Origin: CAWCON01 sp963797185
Lineage (GTDB): Bacteria > Patescibacteriota > Saccharimonadia > Saccharimonadales > UBA4665
DNA: 64,000 bases
Assembly: GCA_963797185.1 (NCBI GenBank)
Contig: CAWCON010000001.1
Location: forward strand, 310,001 to 374,000
Direction: 5' to 3'
This document shows, piece after piece, positions 45,041 to 54,169 of this stretch (positions are counted from its first letter, which is position 1; every line of letters begins with the position of its first letter). The translations under genes were made by a program, and so were the position numbers. Below the pieces are notes generated by a model. That model had not been told where the DNA came from, ran no database searches, and saw only the letters and a program-made list of their open reading frames with translations.

Positions 45041-46785
45041 GTTCACAGAAAAAAGAAACTATTTATATTGATATTGATGACGAGATCACGACAGTCATCG
45101 ATAAAATTCGATCTGCTGATGCGTCGATTATAGCTATTGTGTTGCCTAAGCGAGCAACCATGCTTCAGAGCCGGGTTAACATGAAACTTTTAAAGAAGGC
45201 GGCAGATTGTGCAAAGAAAAATATTGTTCTTATCACGGCCGAAACTAGCCTGTTGTCATTGGCTGGTGCGGTTGGTGTTTATGTAGCCAAAACCCTTCAA
45301 TCAAAACCAGAAATTCCGGTAGTGAAAGGGCTTGATGTTGACGATAGTGTTGTGACTGTTGATGGCTCTGATCAAGATGATTTTGATAAAGCTGGAGCTG
45401 CCGATACGCCGATTGGTGCATTGGCCGAGCCTGACTCCGACGAACAAAAGACAACACCATCTAGCAAAGTGAAGCCTGAGCTTACTCCTCTCGTTATTCC
45501 TATGACCGGTGCGGATCCTGATGAATCGATTGAGTTTGATAATTCGGCAGAGAAAGACGAAGCAAAAGACGATGAGCCTTCAGACAAAAAAGGGGCTTCC
45601 AATAAAGATAAGAAATTAAAAGTTCCAAACTTTGAAAGATTCCGGTTACGCCTGATTATTGCGGCGGTGCTTGTAATTGTTCTTATCGTAGGTTTCATTT
45701 TTGCCAATATGATATTGCCGAAGGCCAGTGTCACTATTAACACCAACACCAGTACCGTTAATGCGAGTCTCCCTGTGAATCTTGATACAACTGCCAGTTC
45801 AGTCAATACGACTCAATCAATAATCCCTGCCCAAAATCAATCAGTACAAGAGACTTATTCTCAACAGGTTCCGACAACTGGGCAACAAAATGAAGGCGCC
45901 TCGGCTACCGGTACAGTTACTATGTCGGCCCAAGAGTGTAACAGCATAACGCAGCCGGCTGATGTTGGTCCTGGTGTCGGTTTGACCGCTAATGGTTTGA
46001 CGTTTATCACGCAGCAAGATACCTCATTTACTTTCAGTAAGATCAAAAATGGCTGTATATTCTTTACCGCAAGTGGACCAACACCTATCACTGCTCAAAA
46101 CCCTGGAGCTTCTTATAATATCAATCCGGCCAGTTTTACGGTCTCAGGACGTCCAGACGTTACTGCTACGTCCGCCAATCCAACAACTGGCGGTACAGAT
46201 AACATTATTCAGATTGTTTCGCAGGCGGACATCAATAACGCCCAACAGAAAATTAGTACTCCCGATACCACAACTGTCAAAGCCAAGTTGGAAGCTACTT
46301 TGCAACAGGCGGGTTTGTACCCGCTAACAGGAACATTTGCGATCGGCGCTCCAACAACAACTAATAGCTCAAATGTCGGTGATCAGGCGACTACGGTTAC
46401 TGTCACTGAGGCTATTACGTATACTATGTTTGGCATCAAGAAAGCATATCTGCAAACACTGCTTGATAGCAACATAGACCAGCAAATTGATACTTCGAAA
46501 CAAATGATAATCAGCGATGGCCTCAGTAATCCGACTATAGCAGTAGTTAATCAGACAGCGACGACTGCCCAGCTGACAGTACAAGCTACTGCTACCGCTG
46601 GACCTAAGTTAGATCTTGTGAGCCTAAAACAGCAAATAGCTGGCAAAAAAGAAGGTGACGTAAAAACGATTATTGGCGGCAACCCTGGCGTGACAAGCGT
46701 GTCAGTACACTACAGTCCATTCTGGGTCAACTCAACTCCATCCAAGGTAAGTAAGATCACTATTACAATTAAAAAGAGTAGTTAA
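45037..46785 (+). CDS. Single-pass membrane protein with baseplate-J-like domain
   Basis: This 582-aa protein has an N-terminal alpha/beta domain (IYIDIDDEITTVIDKIRSAD), an acidic linker, one membrane helix (about 206-228) and a large external domain. The outer part has the GTVTMSAQ...PADVGPGVGLTANGLTFITQQD layout seen in baseplate J/gp47-like proteins, a pattern common in Patescibacteria. It is coupled to the FtsA-like gene by a 4-base overlap and to ruvX by 1 base. It probably links a cytoplasmic filament to the surface. This is inference. Confidence 0.6.
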   Translation: MSSQKKETIYIDIDDEITTVIDKIRSADASIIAIVLPKRATMLQSRVNMKLLKKAADCAKKNIVLITAETSLLSLAGAVGVYVAKTLQSKPEIPVVKGLDVDDSVVTVDGSDQDDFDKAGAADTPIGALAEPDSDEQKTTPSSKVKPELTPLVIPMTGADPDESIEFDNSAEKDEAKDDEPSDKKGASNKDKKLKVPNFERFRLRLIIAAVLVIVLIVGFIFANMILPKASVTINTNTSTVNASLPVNLDTTASSVNTTQSIIPAQNQSVQETYSQQVPTTGQQNEGASATGTVTMSAQECNSITQPADVGPGVGLTANGLTFITQQDTSFTFSKIKNGCIFFTASGPTPITAQNPGASYNINPASFTVSGRPDVTATSANPTTGGTDNIIQIVSQADINNAQQKISTPDTTTVKAKLEATLQQAGLYPLTGTFAIGAPTTTNSSNVGDQATTVTVTEAITYTMFGIKKAYLQTLLDSNIDQQIDTSKQMIISDGLSNPTIAVVNQTATTAQLTVQATATAGPKLDLVSLKQQIAGKKEGDVKTIIGGNPGVTSVSVHYSPFWVNSTPSKVSKITITIKKSS

Positions 46786-47216
46786 TGTTTATGGATAAAG
46801 AGCCCCAAACCGTAATGGCATTGGATGTGGGTAGCCAACGTATTGGCGTGGCGATCGCGAGGGCAGAAACTTCCTTAGCTCGTCCGCTAACCACGTTGAC
46901 TCATACAGACACAGTTATGGACGATATCAAACAGCTCATTAGTGATCATTCGATTGATGTCATTGTGGTAGGTCTACCGCGAGGTCTAGACGGCCAGACT
47001 ACCAAACAGACCAACGAGACATTGTTGTTTGTCGATAAGTTAAAAGACTGTGTTCAGCAACCAATTTATCAGCAAGACGAGGCTGTGACATCCAAACAAG
47101 CCGAAACAGAGCTTCAGTCCCTTGGTAAACCATACCAGAAGTCTGATGTCGATGCGCTCGCTGCAACTTATATTCTTGAAGATTTCTTAAACGAGCAGAG
47201 AGTGACAAAAATATGA
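46785..47216 (+). CDS. ruvX: Putative pre-16S rRNA nuclease/Holliday resolvase (YqgF)
   Basis: This 143-aa protein has the RNase H-like YqgF fold. ALDVGSQRIGVAIA is the first catalytic strand, VVGLPRGLDG the middle motif, and KSDVDALAATYIL the final acidic helix. It probably matures the 5' end of 16S rRNA. Its start overlaps the preceding stop (TAATG), and its stop overlaps the mltG start. Confidence 0.9.
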   Translation: MFMDKEPQTVMALDVGSQRIGVAIARAETSLARPLTTLTHTDTVMDDIKQLISDHSIDVIVVGLPRGLDGQTTKQTNETLLFVDKLKDCVQQPIYQQDEAVTSKQAETELQSLGKPYQKSDVDALAATYILEDFLNEQRVTKI

Positions 47217-48274
47217 CGACCTATAAATATCACGCAAGATCGCGTCGTAAACGTTTACGAATTTTCTCGGTGGTAGTTGTCATTATTGTCCTTATCCTAA
47301 CGGGTGCAACGATTGTTATTAGGCGTTATTATGATAAAAATCTTCTTCCTGTCAGCAATGACCAGCAGAGCCAAATTGTTACGATTGCCAGCGGCAGTTC
47401 AATTAATCAGATTGCTGATTTGTTACACCACGATAACTTAATACGGGCAAGTTGGTCTTTCGAGTGGTTTGTGCGAGCACAGGGTCCGAGTTCTCAGTTA
47501 GAAGCCGGCACATACGATCTTTCACCAAGCCAAAATGTATCCCAAATTGTTAATATCTTAACTAAAGGTAAGGTTGCAACGAAGTTAGTCACGATTCTGC
47601 CTGGCAAACGGCTTGACCAAATCCAGGCTACACTTATCAACGATGGTTTCTCGCCTGATTCGGTCAATGCAGCACTACAGCCGGATCAGTACGCTGGTTT
47701 ACCAGCTCTTGATGATAAACCAGCTGGTGCAGATCTGGAAGGATTACTATACCCCGACTCTTTCCAAAAAACCGCTACCACTGATCCATCGGTTATTATC
47801 CGTGAATCTCTAACAGAAATGGGCGAACAGCTTACACCTGATTTACAGGCGGCCTTTACAAAAGAAGGACTCACTACTTATCAAGGTATTATTCTTGCGT
47901 CAATCGTTCAAGGGGAAGTATCAAGCCCGTCCGACGAGAGTCAAGCTGCCCAGGTGTTTCTGAAACGTCTCAGTCTTAATATGCCTCTCGGTAGTGATGT
48001 CACGGCATATTATGGCGCAATTCTCAATGGTCAACCACCAACAACTGGTTATGACTCCTCATACAATACCCTGCTGCATGTTGGTTTACCGCCAACGCCG
48101 ATAAGTAATGTAGATAATGAATCACTGCAAGCTGTTGCTCATCCCGCACCAACTGATTGGCTATATTTTGTAACGGGAGATAATGGTACGACTTACTTTT
48201 CTCAAACAGCCCAACAACAACAGGCAAACGTAGCTCAATATTGTCACGCCCTGTGTTCTCAGGACGGTCCGTAA
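47213..48274 (+). CDS. mltG: Endolytic transglycosylase MltG
   Basis: This 353-aa protein has an N-terminal membrane helix (19-40) and a YceG domain. The active-site region ILASIVQGEVSS aligns with ASIVEKE of other MltG proteins, with Gln in place of the first Glu and the second kept. GSDVTAYYG and LPPTPISN follow as expected. It cuts nascent glycan strands and so ends peptidoglycan polymerisation. The pairing with ruvX is common in bacteria. Confidence 0.9.
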   Translation: MTTYKYHARSRRKRLRIFSVVVVIIVLILTGATIVIRRYYDKNLLPVSNDQQSQIVTIASGSSINQIADLLHHDNLIRASWSFEWFVRAQGPSSQLEAGTYDLSPSQNVSQIVNILTKGKVATKLVTILPGKRLDQIQATLINDGFSPDSVNAALQPDQYAGLPALDDKPAGADLEGLLYPDSFQKTATTDPSVIIRESLTEMGEQLTPDLQAAFTKEGLTTYQGIILASIVQGEVSSPSDESQAAQVFLKRLSLNMPLGSDVTAYYGAILNGQPPTTGYDSSYNTLLHVGLPPTPISNVDNESLQAVAHPAPTDWLYFVTGDNGTTYFSQTAQQQQANVAQYCHALCSQDGP

Positions 48275-48299
48275 CAGATAGAGAATAAGGCTAAACAAC

Positions 48300-48328
48300 T
48301 TGAGTAACAGCTATTTTTCTGCTACAAT
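48300..48328 (+). promoter_or_regulatory. Strong promoter upstream of the LysM-CHAP gene
   Basis: TTGAGT (48300-48305) and TACAAT (48323-48328) have a 17-base spacer. Transcription would begin near 48335, giving a leader of about 150-235 bases, far longer than is usual in this window. Confidence 0.65.
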
Positions 48329-48334
48329 TTTGCT

Positions 48335-48484
48335 CGTAACGGATCGGACGTAAGATATATGAATTTGATGCCAAGATTCGTTATTTTTGGTCATTTTAAC
48401 AGAGTAATCAAGCGGCCGAATACAAGCTTGAGATTAACTAACAAGACATGACCAAAATAGGCGTGTTGAACGCCAGGAGTTCGT
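48335..48484 (+). ncRNA. Candidate structured 5' leader (cis-regulatory RNA)
   Basis: The leader shows a long stem between 48390-48403 (TATTTTTGGTCAT) and 48447-48459 (ATGACCAAAATA). A GGCG/CGCC hairpin follows at about 48460-48475. A CGAATAC element inside the first loop complements GTATTCG at 48482-48488, which would make a pseudoknot covering the ribosome-binding site AGGAG (48475-48479). Cell-wall hydrolase genes are often controlled by c-di-AMP riboswitches, but I cannot match that consensus here. The type is undecided. Confidence 0.45.
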
Positions 48485-48568
48485 ATTCGTATTACATCTG
48501 AAGCAATTCATCGCATTCGCACCGTATCACCTCAACGGCGTAGTCTTCGTCTAACCTTTAAGAGACTA

Positions 48569-49606
48569 TTGTTAACTCATCGACTTCTTCGAAAACGTAT
48601 CGTCCGTTATTGTTTGCTAACACTTAACGTTGCTTTGCTTATTAGTATTGCAGGGTATTTTTTATTTAGCCACTCGCCAAACCAGGTTGTTTCAAGCGCG
48701 TCACTTAGTTCTGATAATCAGCCTATCGGGCTTAGTAATCCTCTCGATCAAGTTTCGGCAGCAGATATAGCCGAAACGGCGTCAACTATGGTCAACTTGC
48801 CTGAAGCAACGGCTGTTCGTAATAATGCGGAAACAGTGCAAGCTGAACTTTCGATTGCCCCTGTGGAAAACGTCGTTGCTGCTAAGCCGCAAGTCGTTGC
48901 GACGGCTCTAAAAAGTCGTGAAGACATTCAAGTTTACGTAGTGCAACCAGGTGACACCGTTAGCTCAGTTGCTACAAAATTCAACATCACCGCCAATAGT
49001 GTTCAGTGGTCAAATGGCATACTTGGCAATAATTTAAATGCCGGCACAAAGTTGACCATCCCTCCTATTAACGGTATTGTCTACACTGTGAAAGCCGGTG
49101 ACACTGCCCAAACTCTCGCGCAGAAATATAATGTTGACGCTAGCGAAATTACATTTTTCAACGATGCAGAGATAACAGGCTTAACACTTGGCGAGCAGAT
49201 TGTCATACCAAATGGTCAACAGCCAGCGGTGACTTCGTATTCTACAACGGGCCTTTATGGCGGAGGAGTTCCGTCTTTTGGAGGCGATGGTTATGACTTT
49301 GGCTATTGTACATATTGGGTTGCCATGCGACGTATTCAAGTCGGGGAACCTGTGCCAAACAATTTAGGGAATGCTTCATCATGGGGTTATCTGGCTCGTG
49401 CATTCGGGCTCAGTACCGGAACGACACCACAAGTCCATGCTGCTGTTATTATGAGCACGGTAGGACAGGGACATGTAGCGTTTGTGGAGTCAGTTAACGC
49501 TGATGGCAGTATGGTTATCTCCGAAATGAATCACGATGGATGGGATAAAGTAGATACTCGAACGATTCCGGCTTCTGAAGCTGATACGTACACATATATC
49601 TATTAA
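48569..49606 (+). CDS. Membrane-anchored LysM-CHAP peptidoglycan hydrolase
   Basis: This 345-aa protein (from TTG 48569) has a signal anchor, two LysM domains (VYVVQPGDTVSSVATKFNIT and VYTVKAGDTAQTLAQKYNVD) and a C-terminal CHAP domain (YCTYWVAMRR with the catalytic Cys; GHVAFVESV with the His). It would cut peptidoglycan cross-links. The reading frame continues upstream to 48470 with a basic, protein-like sequence and no ATG/GTG/TTG. An ATT at 48485, 5 bases after AGGAG, could be the true start. Confidence 0.8.
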   Translation: MLTHRLLRKRIVRYCLLTLNVALLISIAGYFLFSHSPNQVVSSASLSSDNQPIGLSNPLDQVSAADIAETASTMVNLPEATAVRNNAETVQAELSIAPVENVVAAKPQVVATALKSREDIQVYVVQPGDTVSSVATKFNITANSVQWSNGILGNNLNAGTKLTIPPINGIVYTVKAGDTAQTLAQKYNVDASEITFFNDAEITGLTLGEQIVIPNGQQPAVTSYSTTGLYGGGVPSFGGDGYDFGYCTYWVAMRRIQVGEPVPNNLGNASSWGYLARAFGLSTGTTPQVHAAVIMSTVGQGHVAFVESVNADGSMVISEMNHDGWDKVDTRTIPASEADTYTYIY

Positions 49607-49685
49607 ATAATCCTTATTAAGTTCTCTTTTTGTGAATCTTCAGATATGATCAGGATGTAATAAGTGAATAAGGCGGTGCTGTAAT

Positions 49686-50966
49686 ATGTTTGTTGATAAA
49701 GTTCAGATATCAGTTAAGGCTGGTGATGGTGGTAATGGCGTGGTTAGTTTCCGGCACGAGAAGTACGTTGACCATGGCGGTCCTGACGGTGGTGACGGTG
49801 GTGACGGTGGTGACATCATTTTCATGGCCCACCGTAATGAAAATACATTAGCTAATTTCCGATTTCAGAAGCAGCTGATTGCTGAATCGGGTGCACCCGG
49901 CAGTAAACGGCGTCGGCACGGAAAGAGCGGAGAAAATCTTGTTGTGTCCGTTCCTCTCGGTACTGTAGTCATCGACGAAGCTGGCCAGGTACGGGCCGAT
50001 CTCACTATTGATGAGTCGAGTGTCGTCATTGCGAGAGGCGGTATAGGTGGCTTTGGTAATGCGCATTTTATTAGCTCCACCAGACAAGCTCCCCTGATTT
50101 CTGAAAAGGGTGAGGACGGAGAACAACTCAATCTAACCCTTGAATTAAAAATGATAGCTGACGTTGGCTTAATCGGATTACCAAATGCTGGTAAATCTAC
50201 ACTCCTATCAGTTATCAGCAATGCTCATCCCGAAATTGCCGATTATCCGTTTACGACATTGACACCTAACCTAGGGGTAGTCAATGTTACGCCGAGAGAC
50301 AGTTTATTATTTGCTGATATACCTGGCCTGATTGAAGGTGCAGCGAGCGGTAAGGGACTTGGCGACGAGTTTCTGCGGCATATTGAACGGACTGCTGTTT
50401 TGGCACATTTAATCGATGCCTATCAAGTTGATATTGCTGGTGCATATAAGATTATTCAACGAGAGCTCAAATTGTATAAGATTAATTTATCAGATCGACC
50501 CGAGATAATTGTGATCACAAAGACAGAAGGATTACCGGAGTCTGAGCTTAAACAGCTGGAAGATAAATTGAAGAAAATTGTCCCAGCAGGAACGCCGATT
50601 TTAGCAATTTCAGCTCAAGAGCACCAAGGAATATCTCAGTTCCTTAAAAAAACGTTAACGATGGTTAAGAAAGAAAGAATAGCTCAGTCCAGCGAGGTGA
50701 GTAAAAACGAATCTGACATCCTAATCTTACAACTGTCACCGGCCGAACAAGAAACCTGGGAAATTTTTCGTGAAAATGATCATTTTGTGGTTAGCGGGCA
50801 GAAGATTGAGCGCTTTGCGGCTCGAACAGACTTTGCTAACGAGGCTGGCGTGCAACGTCTTAGAGACATTATGAAGAAGATGGGTATTGTTCATGAAATT
50901 CTTCGCCGCGGTGGCAGTCCAGGTGAGCTTGTCAAGATTGGAAATTACGGAGAGATTGAGCTTTGA
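49686..50966 (+). CDS. obg: GTPase Obg
   Basis: This 426-aa GTPase has the glycine-rich Obg domain (GDGGNGVVSFRHEKYV), the G domain with GLPNAGKST and ADIPGLIEGA, and a C-terminal OCT domain (EIFRENDHFVVSGQKIERFA). It acts in 50S ribosome assembly and stress control. It is full length. No operon partner is evident. Confidence 0.95.
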   Translation: MFVDKVQISVKAGDGGNGVVSFRHEKYVDHGGPDGGDGGDGGDIIFMAHRNENTLANFRFQKQLIAESGAPGSKRRRHGKSGENLVVSVPLGTVVIDEAGQVRADLTIDESSVVIARGGIGGFGNAHFISSTRQAPLISEKGEDGEQLNLTLELKMIADVGLIGLPNAGKSTLLSVISNAHPEIADYPFTTLTPNLGVVNVTPRDSLLFADIPGLIEGAASGKGLGDEFLRHIERTAVLAHLIDAYQVDIAGAYKIIQRELKLYKINLSDRPEIIVITKTEGLPESELKQLEDKLKKIVPAGTPILAISAQEHQGISQFLKKTLTMVKKERIAQSSEVSKNESDILILQLSPAEQETWEIFRENDHFVVSGQKIERFAARTDFANEAGVQRLRDIMKKMGIVHEILRRGGSPGELVKIGNYGEIEL

Positions 50967-51013
50967 GTTATTCTTTGCCTATCCCGGCACGTTTGTGCAA
51001 GCTTTTAACGTGT

Positions 51014-51019
51014 TAGACT
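51014..51019 (+). promoter_or_regulatory. Extended -10 of sbcB (leaderless)
   Basis: TGT precedes TAGACT, and the ATG at 51027 is 7 bases beyond. A short GCAC/GTGC hairpin just upstream (about 50987-50999) may end obg transcription. Confidence 0.4.
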
Positions 51020-51026
51020 GATCATT

Positions 51027-52478
51027 ATGACGAAGAGTTTTTTCTTTTATGACCTTGAAACTAGCGGCATTAATCCGCGAGAAGCGCGTATTATGCAGTT
51101 TGCAGGGCAACGAACGGACCTATCGTTACAGCCAATCGGCAAGCCAGTTAATTGTCTAATAAGACTGACGAGAGATGTATTGCCCGATCCCCGGGCAATA
51201 CTCATAACTGGCATTACACCGCAACAGACACTCGAAGATGGTATGAGCGAGGCTGATTTTCTCACATTGTTTACCAAAACAGTCGCTACGCCGGGAACTA
51301 TTTTTGTTGGATATAACTCAGTCAGGTTTGACGATGAATTCATGAGGCACCTTCATTATCGTAACTTTTATGATCCATATGAGTGGCAGTGGAAGGATGG
51401 AAAGAGTCGGTGGGACTTGCTTGATTTAGTTAGGATGACTCGTGCTCTCAGACCTGATGGTATTAACTGGCCGGTTGATCAACACGGCAAAGCGACTAAT
51501 CGCCTAGAGCTACTCACTACAGATAATAATTTAGAACATGAAAAAGCTCATGATGCTCTCAGTGACGTTACAGCATGTATTGCGGTTGCAAAGCTTATTT
51601 ATGAACGTCAGCCGAAGTTATTTGATTACTTATTAAAACTTCGTGATAAAAAGGAAGTTGCTCAACTAGTTTTAAGCGGGCAACCATTTTTATATACATC
51701 GGGCAAGTACCCAAGTGAGTTTGAAAAGACAACGGTAGTAACATTGGTAAGTCCACATCCAAAACACCAAGGTGCGCTGGTTTACGACCTTCGTCACGAT
51801 CCGACACCATTCCTCGACCTCTCTCCCGAAGAACTGGCTGAGGTCTGGAGCTATGATCCACTAACCAAGACAATTAAGTTGCCTCTCAAAACCCTTCAAT
51901 TTAATCGATGTCCAGCAGTTGCTCCACTAGGGGTACTTGATGCACCAAGTCAGACGAGGCTACAATTAAACCAAGAAGAGATTGATAAAAACAGAATGAT
52001 ATTGGAAAAGGGAGTTAAAAAATGGATTCCGAATGTACTGGAAGCATTAAGTCTGCTTGATGAAAAGCGAAGTTCTCACTTTTACTATGATCCCGAAGAA
52101 GTTGAGAGTCTACTTTACGAAGATTTCTTTACGAGTGAAGACAGACAGTTGATGACAGAATTTCGGGCCTTAAAACCAGAAAACATGGACGAATTTGCGA
52201 CAAGTTTTCATGATCAACGATTGCAGCGGTTAGTACCCCTTTACATAGCACGTAATTTTCCGGACTCCCTGAGTGTCGAACAAACAAAGCAGTACCAAGA
52301 GTATTTGAAAAAATATCTATTAGCAGGTGCCGACAAAAGCCGATATGCGCGTTTTGTTATCTCAATACAAACAATTGCTGAGTCGGAAGAACTTACTGCT
52401 GGTCAGCGGAATCTACTTGAAGAGCTTGATCTGTGGGGGCAGAGTATCTTACCGGATGATGTAGAATTCGGTGAATAA
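51027..52478 (+). CDS. sbcB: Exodeoxyribonuclease I
   Basis: This 483-aa enzyme degrades single-stranded DNA 3'-5'. The DEDD exonuclease motifs are FYDLETSGINPR, VGYNSVRFDDEFMRH and the HEKAHDALSDVTA motif with His and Asp. The C-terminal SH3-like and helical domains of ExoI follow. Its last 86 bases overlap a small gene on the other strand. Confidence 0.93.
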   Translation: MTKSFFFYDLETSGINPREARIMQFAGQRTDLSLQPIGKPVNCLIRLTRDVLPDPRAILITGITPQQTLEDGMSEADFLTLFTKTVATPGTIFVGYNSVRFDDEFMRHLHYRNFYDPYEWQWKDGKSRWDLLDLVRMTRALRPDGINWPVDQHGKATNRLELLTTDNNLEHEKAHDALSDVTACIAVAKLIYERQPKLFDYLLKLRDKKEVAQLVLSGQPFLYTSGKYPSEFEKTTVVTLVSPHPKHQGALVYDLRHDPTPFLDLSPEELAEVWSYDPLTKTIKLPLKTLQFNRCPAVAPLGVLDAPSQTRLQLNQEEIDKNRMILEKGVKKWIPNVLEALSLLDEKRSSHFYYDPEEVESLLYEDFFTSEDRQLMTEFRALKPENMDEFATSFHDQRLQRLVPLYIARNFPDSLSVEQTKQYQEYLKKYLLAGADKSRYARFVISIQTIAESEELTAGQRNLLEELDLWGQSILPDDVEFGE

Positions 52479-52599
52479 GCGTTCTAAATAAGGAGACAGC
52501 TATCATTGCTAACACAATAACCAAAATAGTTTTCCAGACAGCAAAAGTTATTTGAATATGGGTGCCAGGAATTTGTCCTAAGACTATTAGGTTTTGCAT
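52393..52599 (-). CDS. Small membrane protein, antisense to the sbcB end
   Basis: This 68-aa protein has one membrane helix (about 20-42). The N-terminus, LGQIPGTHIQITF, is a pattern I associate loosely with small Patescibacteria membrane proteins. A GGAGGG site about 8 bases before the ATG and a TTGATT-16-TATAAT promoter on the same strand support reality. Function is unknown. Confidence 0.6.
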   Translation of the reverse strand: MQNLIVLGQIPGTHIQITFAVWKTILVIVLAMIAVSLFRTLIHRILHHPVRYSAPTDQALQVDSADQQ

Positions 52600-52635
52600 T
52601 TGTCAGCCCTCCGAGCCGTTAAATTATTAGATGTA

Positions 52636-52663
52636 ATTATACATATATATGACAGACAATCAA
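52636..52663 (-). promoter_or_regulatory. Promoter of the small antisense membrane gene
   Basis: On the minus strand, TTGATT (52663-52658) and TATAAT (52641-52636) are 16 bases apart, followed by a GGAGGG site before the ATG. Confidence 0.6.
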
Positions 52664-52732
52664 CTATATTTTACAATGCTTATGTTAATAAGCCGCAAAT
52701 AGCAGATTGTAAAATTAACTGATTGGGCTTGA

Positions 52733-52760
52733 TTGACGAAGATGTATAATGATGTACTAT
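52733..52760 (+). promoter_or_regulatory. Promoter of the 52798 gene
   Basis: TTGACG (52733-52738) and TACTAT (52755-52760) are 16 bases apart. The ATG follows 37 bases later. Confidence 0.5.
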
Positions 52761-52797
52761 TACGCAGCAATTTGAGAAAAGAATTGGATAACGTTAT

Positions 52798-54096
52798 ATG
52801 AGACCTGTAGGACTACGATTTGATGAGCTCTCGGAATTCGAGCAACACCGAGTATTTGACGTCGCCCATGACTTAGCGAATCAAGAGAATATAGCCAGGG
52901 ATGAATATGAACGCTTAGGCGAGCTTTTGATTAGCAACCAACATGTTGCTGTCGCTGAGCAAGTCTCATCCAACTATGATAAAGAAGATTTTCTTGCGGC
53001 ATTAGCGGTTCGCTCCCAAATGATTACCGATCAATACTTTAAGACCTATGATAGAAGCATTGGTTACAGTTATGGTATCAGCCAGTTGATTGGGAGAGGA
53101 ATACCTGGTGTAAATTACCTTTGCAGCGATCTTAAGGTTGCTAATTATGAACAGCCTGGAACTCGGTTACCGGAATACGAAGCTGAGCAAGATGCGTGGA
53201 TTAATAAGCAGTTTAGTGTCGCTGAGCGACTATATAAAAACGCATTTCCAGAAAGTCGTGTGCCAAAATTGGATGAGGTGAGGGGTGGATTAGAGTCACT
53301 ATACAAGCGTTTACGAATCGCTCGTCTGGCGGCTCCCGGACTCGCCATGGACCAACAATCAGGTTTACGGTTTATTGACTACGAAGGAACGCTTGATCTA
53401 GTCGATGATCTTCCACGTTGGCGTAATAAGCTTCAGAGCATTGCTCCAGTGATCACACTGACAGAAAAGTTAGCCGAGGCACTAGATTTTGAATCTTACA
53501 TACCATGGTTTAAAGATCCTGATGATCCGGACGAGCTACTCACTACTAAAGAATATCTGTTCAAAATGTGTGAGCAAACTGGAGGAGTAGGCATGACCTT
53601 TGTACAACTGTCTCGTGTTCCTGGGCACCGTTTGCTGCCTTCTGGGGCCGAACTAAAGAAAGCCATTAAGCAAACAATAGCTATGGTATTTGACCCAGAG
53701 ACCAATACCCCATGGTTTAAAGATCCTGATGATCCGGACGAACTACTCACTAATGAAGAATATCTACTCAAAATGAGTAAGCGAACCGGAGAAACAGGCA
53801 GGACGTCGCAAGATACTAGGCAAACAATAGCCATCAATAGTATTGAAGGTGGGTATATGACTATAGTTGAATTTCTGTCTCTGTCTAGACAAGTTGGAGT
53901 GGCGGCAAAGCAAATCCACTCTAACGGCGTTACCATATTGCCCGCCAATTACTTACCCGAAGATGCTAACGGGTCTATCGTCGGAACAGCCTACGCGGTT
54001 TCATCAAACTCTTTTAGTGTATTTAGCTCAGAAAAAGAATTTGATCATTTTCGAACTCGATTCATGCTAAAACCGGAGGCCGGCATAATCGAATGA
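52798..54096 (+). CDS. Orphan protein with a duplicated internal segment
   Basis: This 432-aa protein matches no family I recognise. The first half is acidic and helical. Residues around 236-257 and 305-326 carry near-identical units (PWFKDPDDPDELLT, then EYLxKM) 69 residues apart. The corresponding DNA units are also nearly identical, so the duplication is recent. The C-terminal part has a helix-turn-helix-like feel (TIVEFLSLSRQVGVAAKQI) followed by a small beta domain. No signal peptide or membrane helix is present. It has its own promoter. Confidence 0.6.
   Translation: MRPVGLRFDELSEFEQHRVFDVAHDLANQENIARDEYERLGELLISNQHVAVAEQVSSNYDKEDFLAALAVRSQMITDQYFKTYDRSIGYSYGISQLIGRGIPGVNYLCSDLKVANYEQPGTRLPEYEAEQDAWINKQFSVAERLYKNAFPESRVPKLDEVRGGLESLYKRLRIARLAAPGLAMDQQSGLRFIDYEGTLDLVDDLPRWRNKLQSIAPVITLTEKLAEALDFESYIPWFKDPDDPDELLTTKEYLFKMCEQTGGVGMTFVQLSRVPGHRLLPSGAELKKAIKQTIAMVFDPETNTPWFKDPDDPDELLTNEEYLLKMSKRTGETGRTSQDTRQTIAINSIEGGYMTIVEFLSLSRQVGVAAKQIHSNGVTILPANYLPEDANGSIVGTAYAVSSNSFSVFSSEKEFDHFRTRFMLKPEAGIIE
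53503..53568 (+). repeat. Intragenic direct repeat, unit 1 (66 bp)
   Basis: This unit differs from 53710-53775 at five of 66 positions by hand alignment; the period is 207 bases, so the frame is kept. Confidence 0.85.
53710..53775 (+). repeat. Intragenic direct repeat, unit 2 (66 bp)
   Basis: This is the second copy of the unit at 53503-53568 within the same gene. Confidence 0.85.
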
Positions 54097-54153
54097 TGGC
54101 CTTGAGGATTACAATATAAGCTCTAGAGGGTAGATTTTTTTGTCATTTTCGGC

Positions 54154-54159
54154 TATAAT
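54154..54159 (+). promoter_or_regulatory. -10 element of uvrA
   Basis: TATAAT sits 10 bases before ATG 54170. This rules out the upstream frame opening at 54140 as the start and implies a nearly leaderless mRNA. Confidence 0.5.
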
Positions 54160-54169
54160 TGGCCGACTT

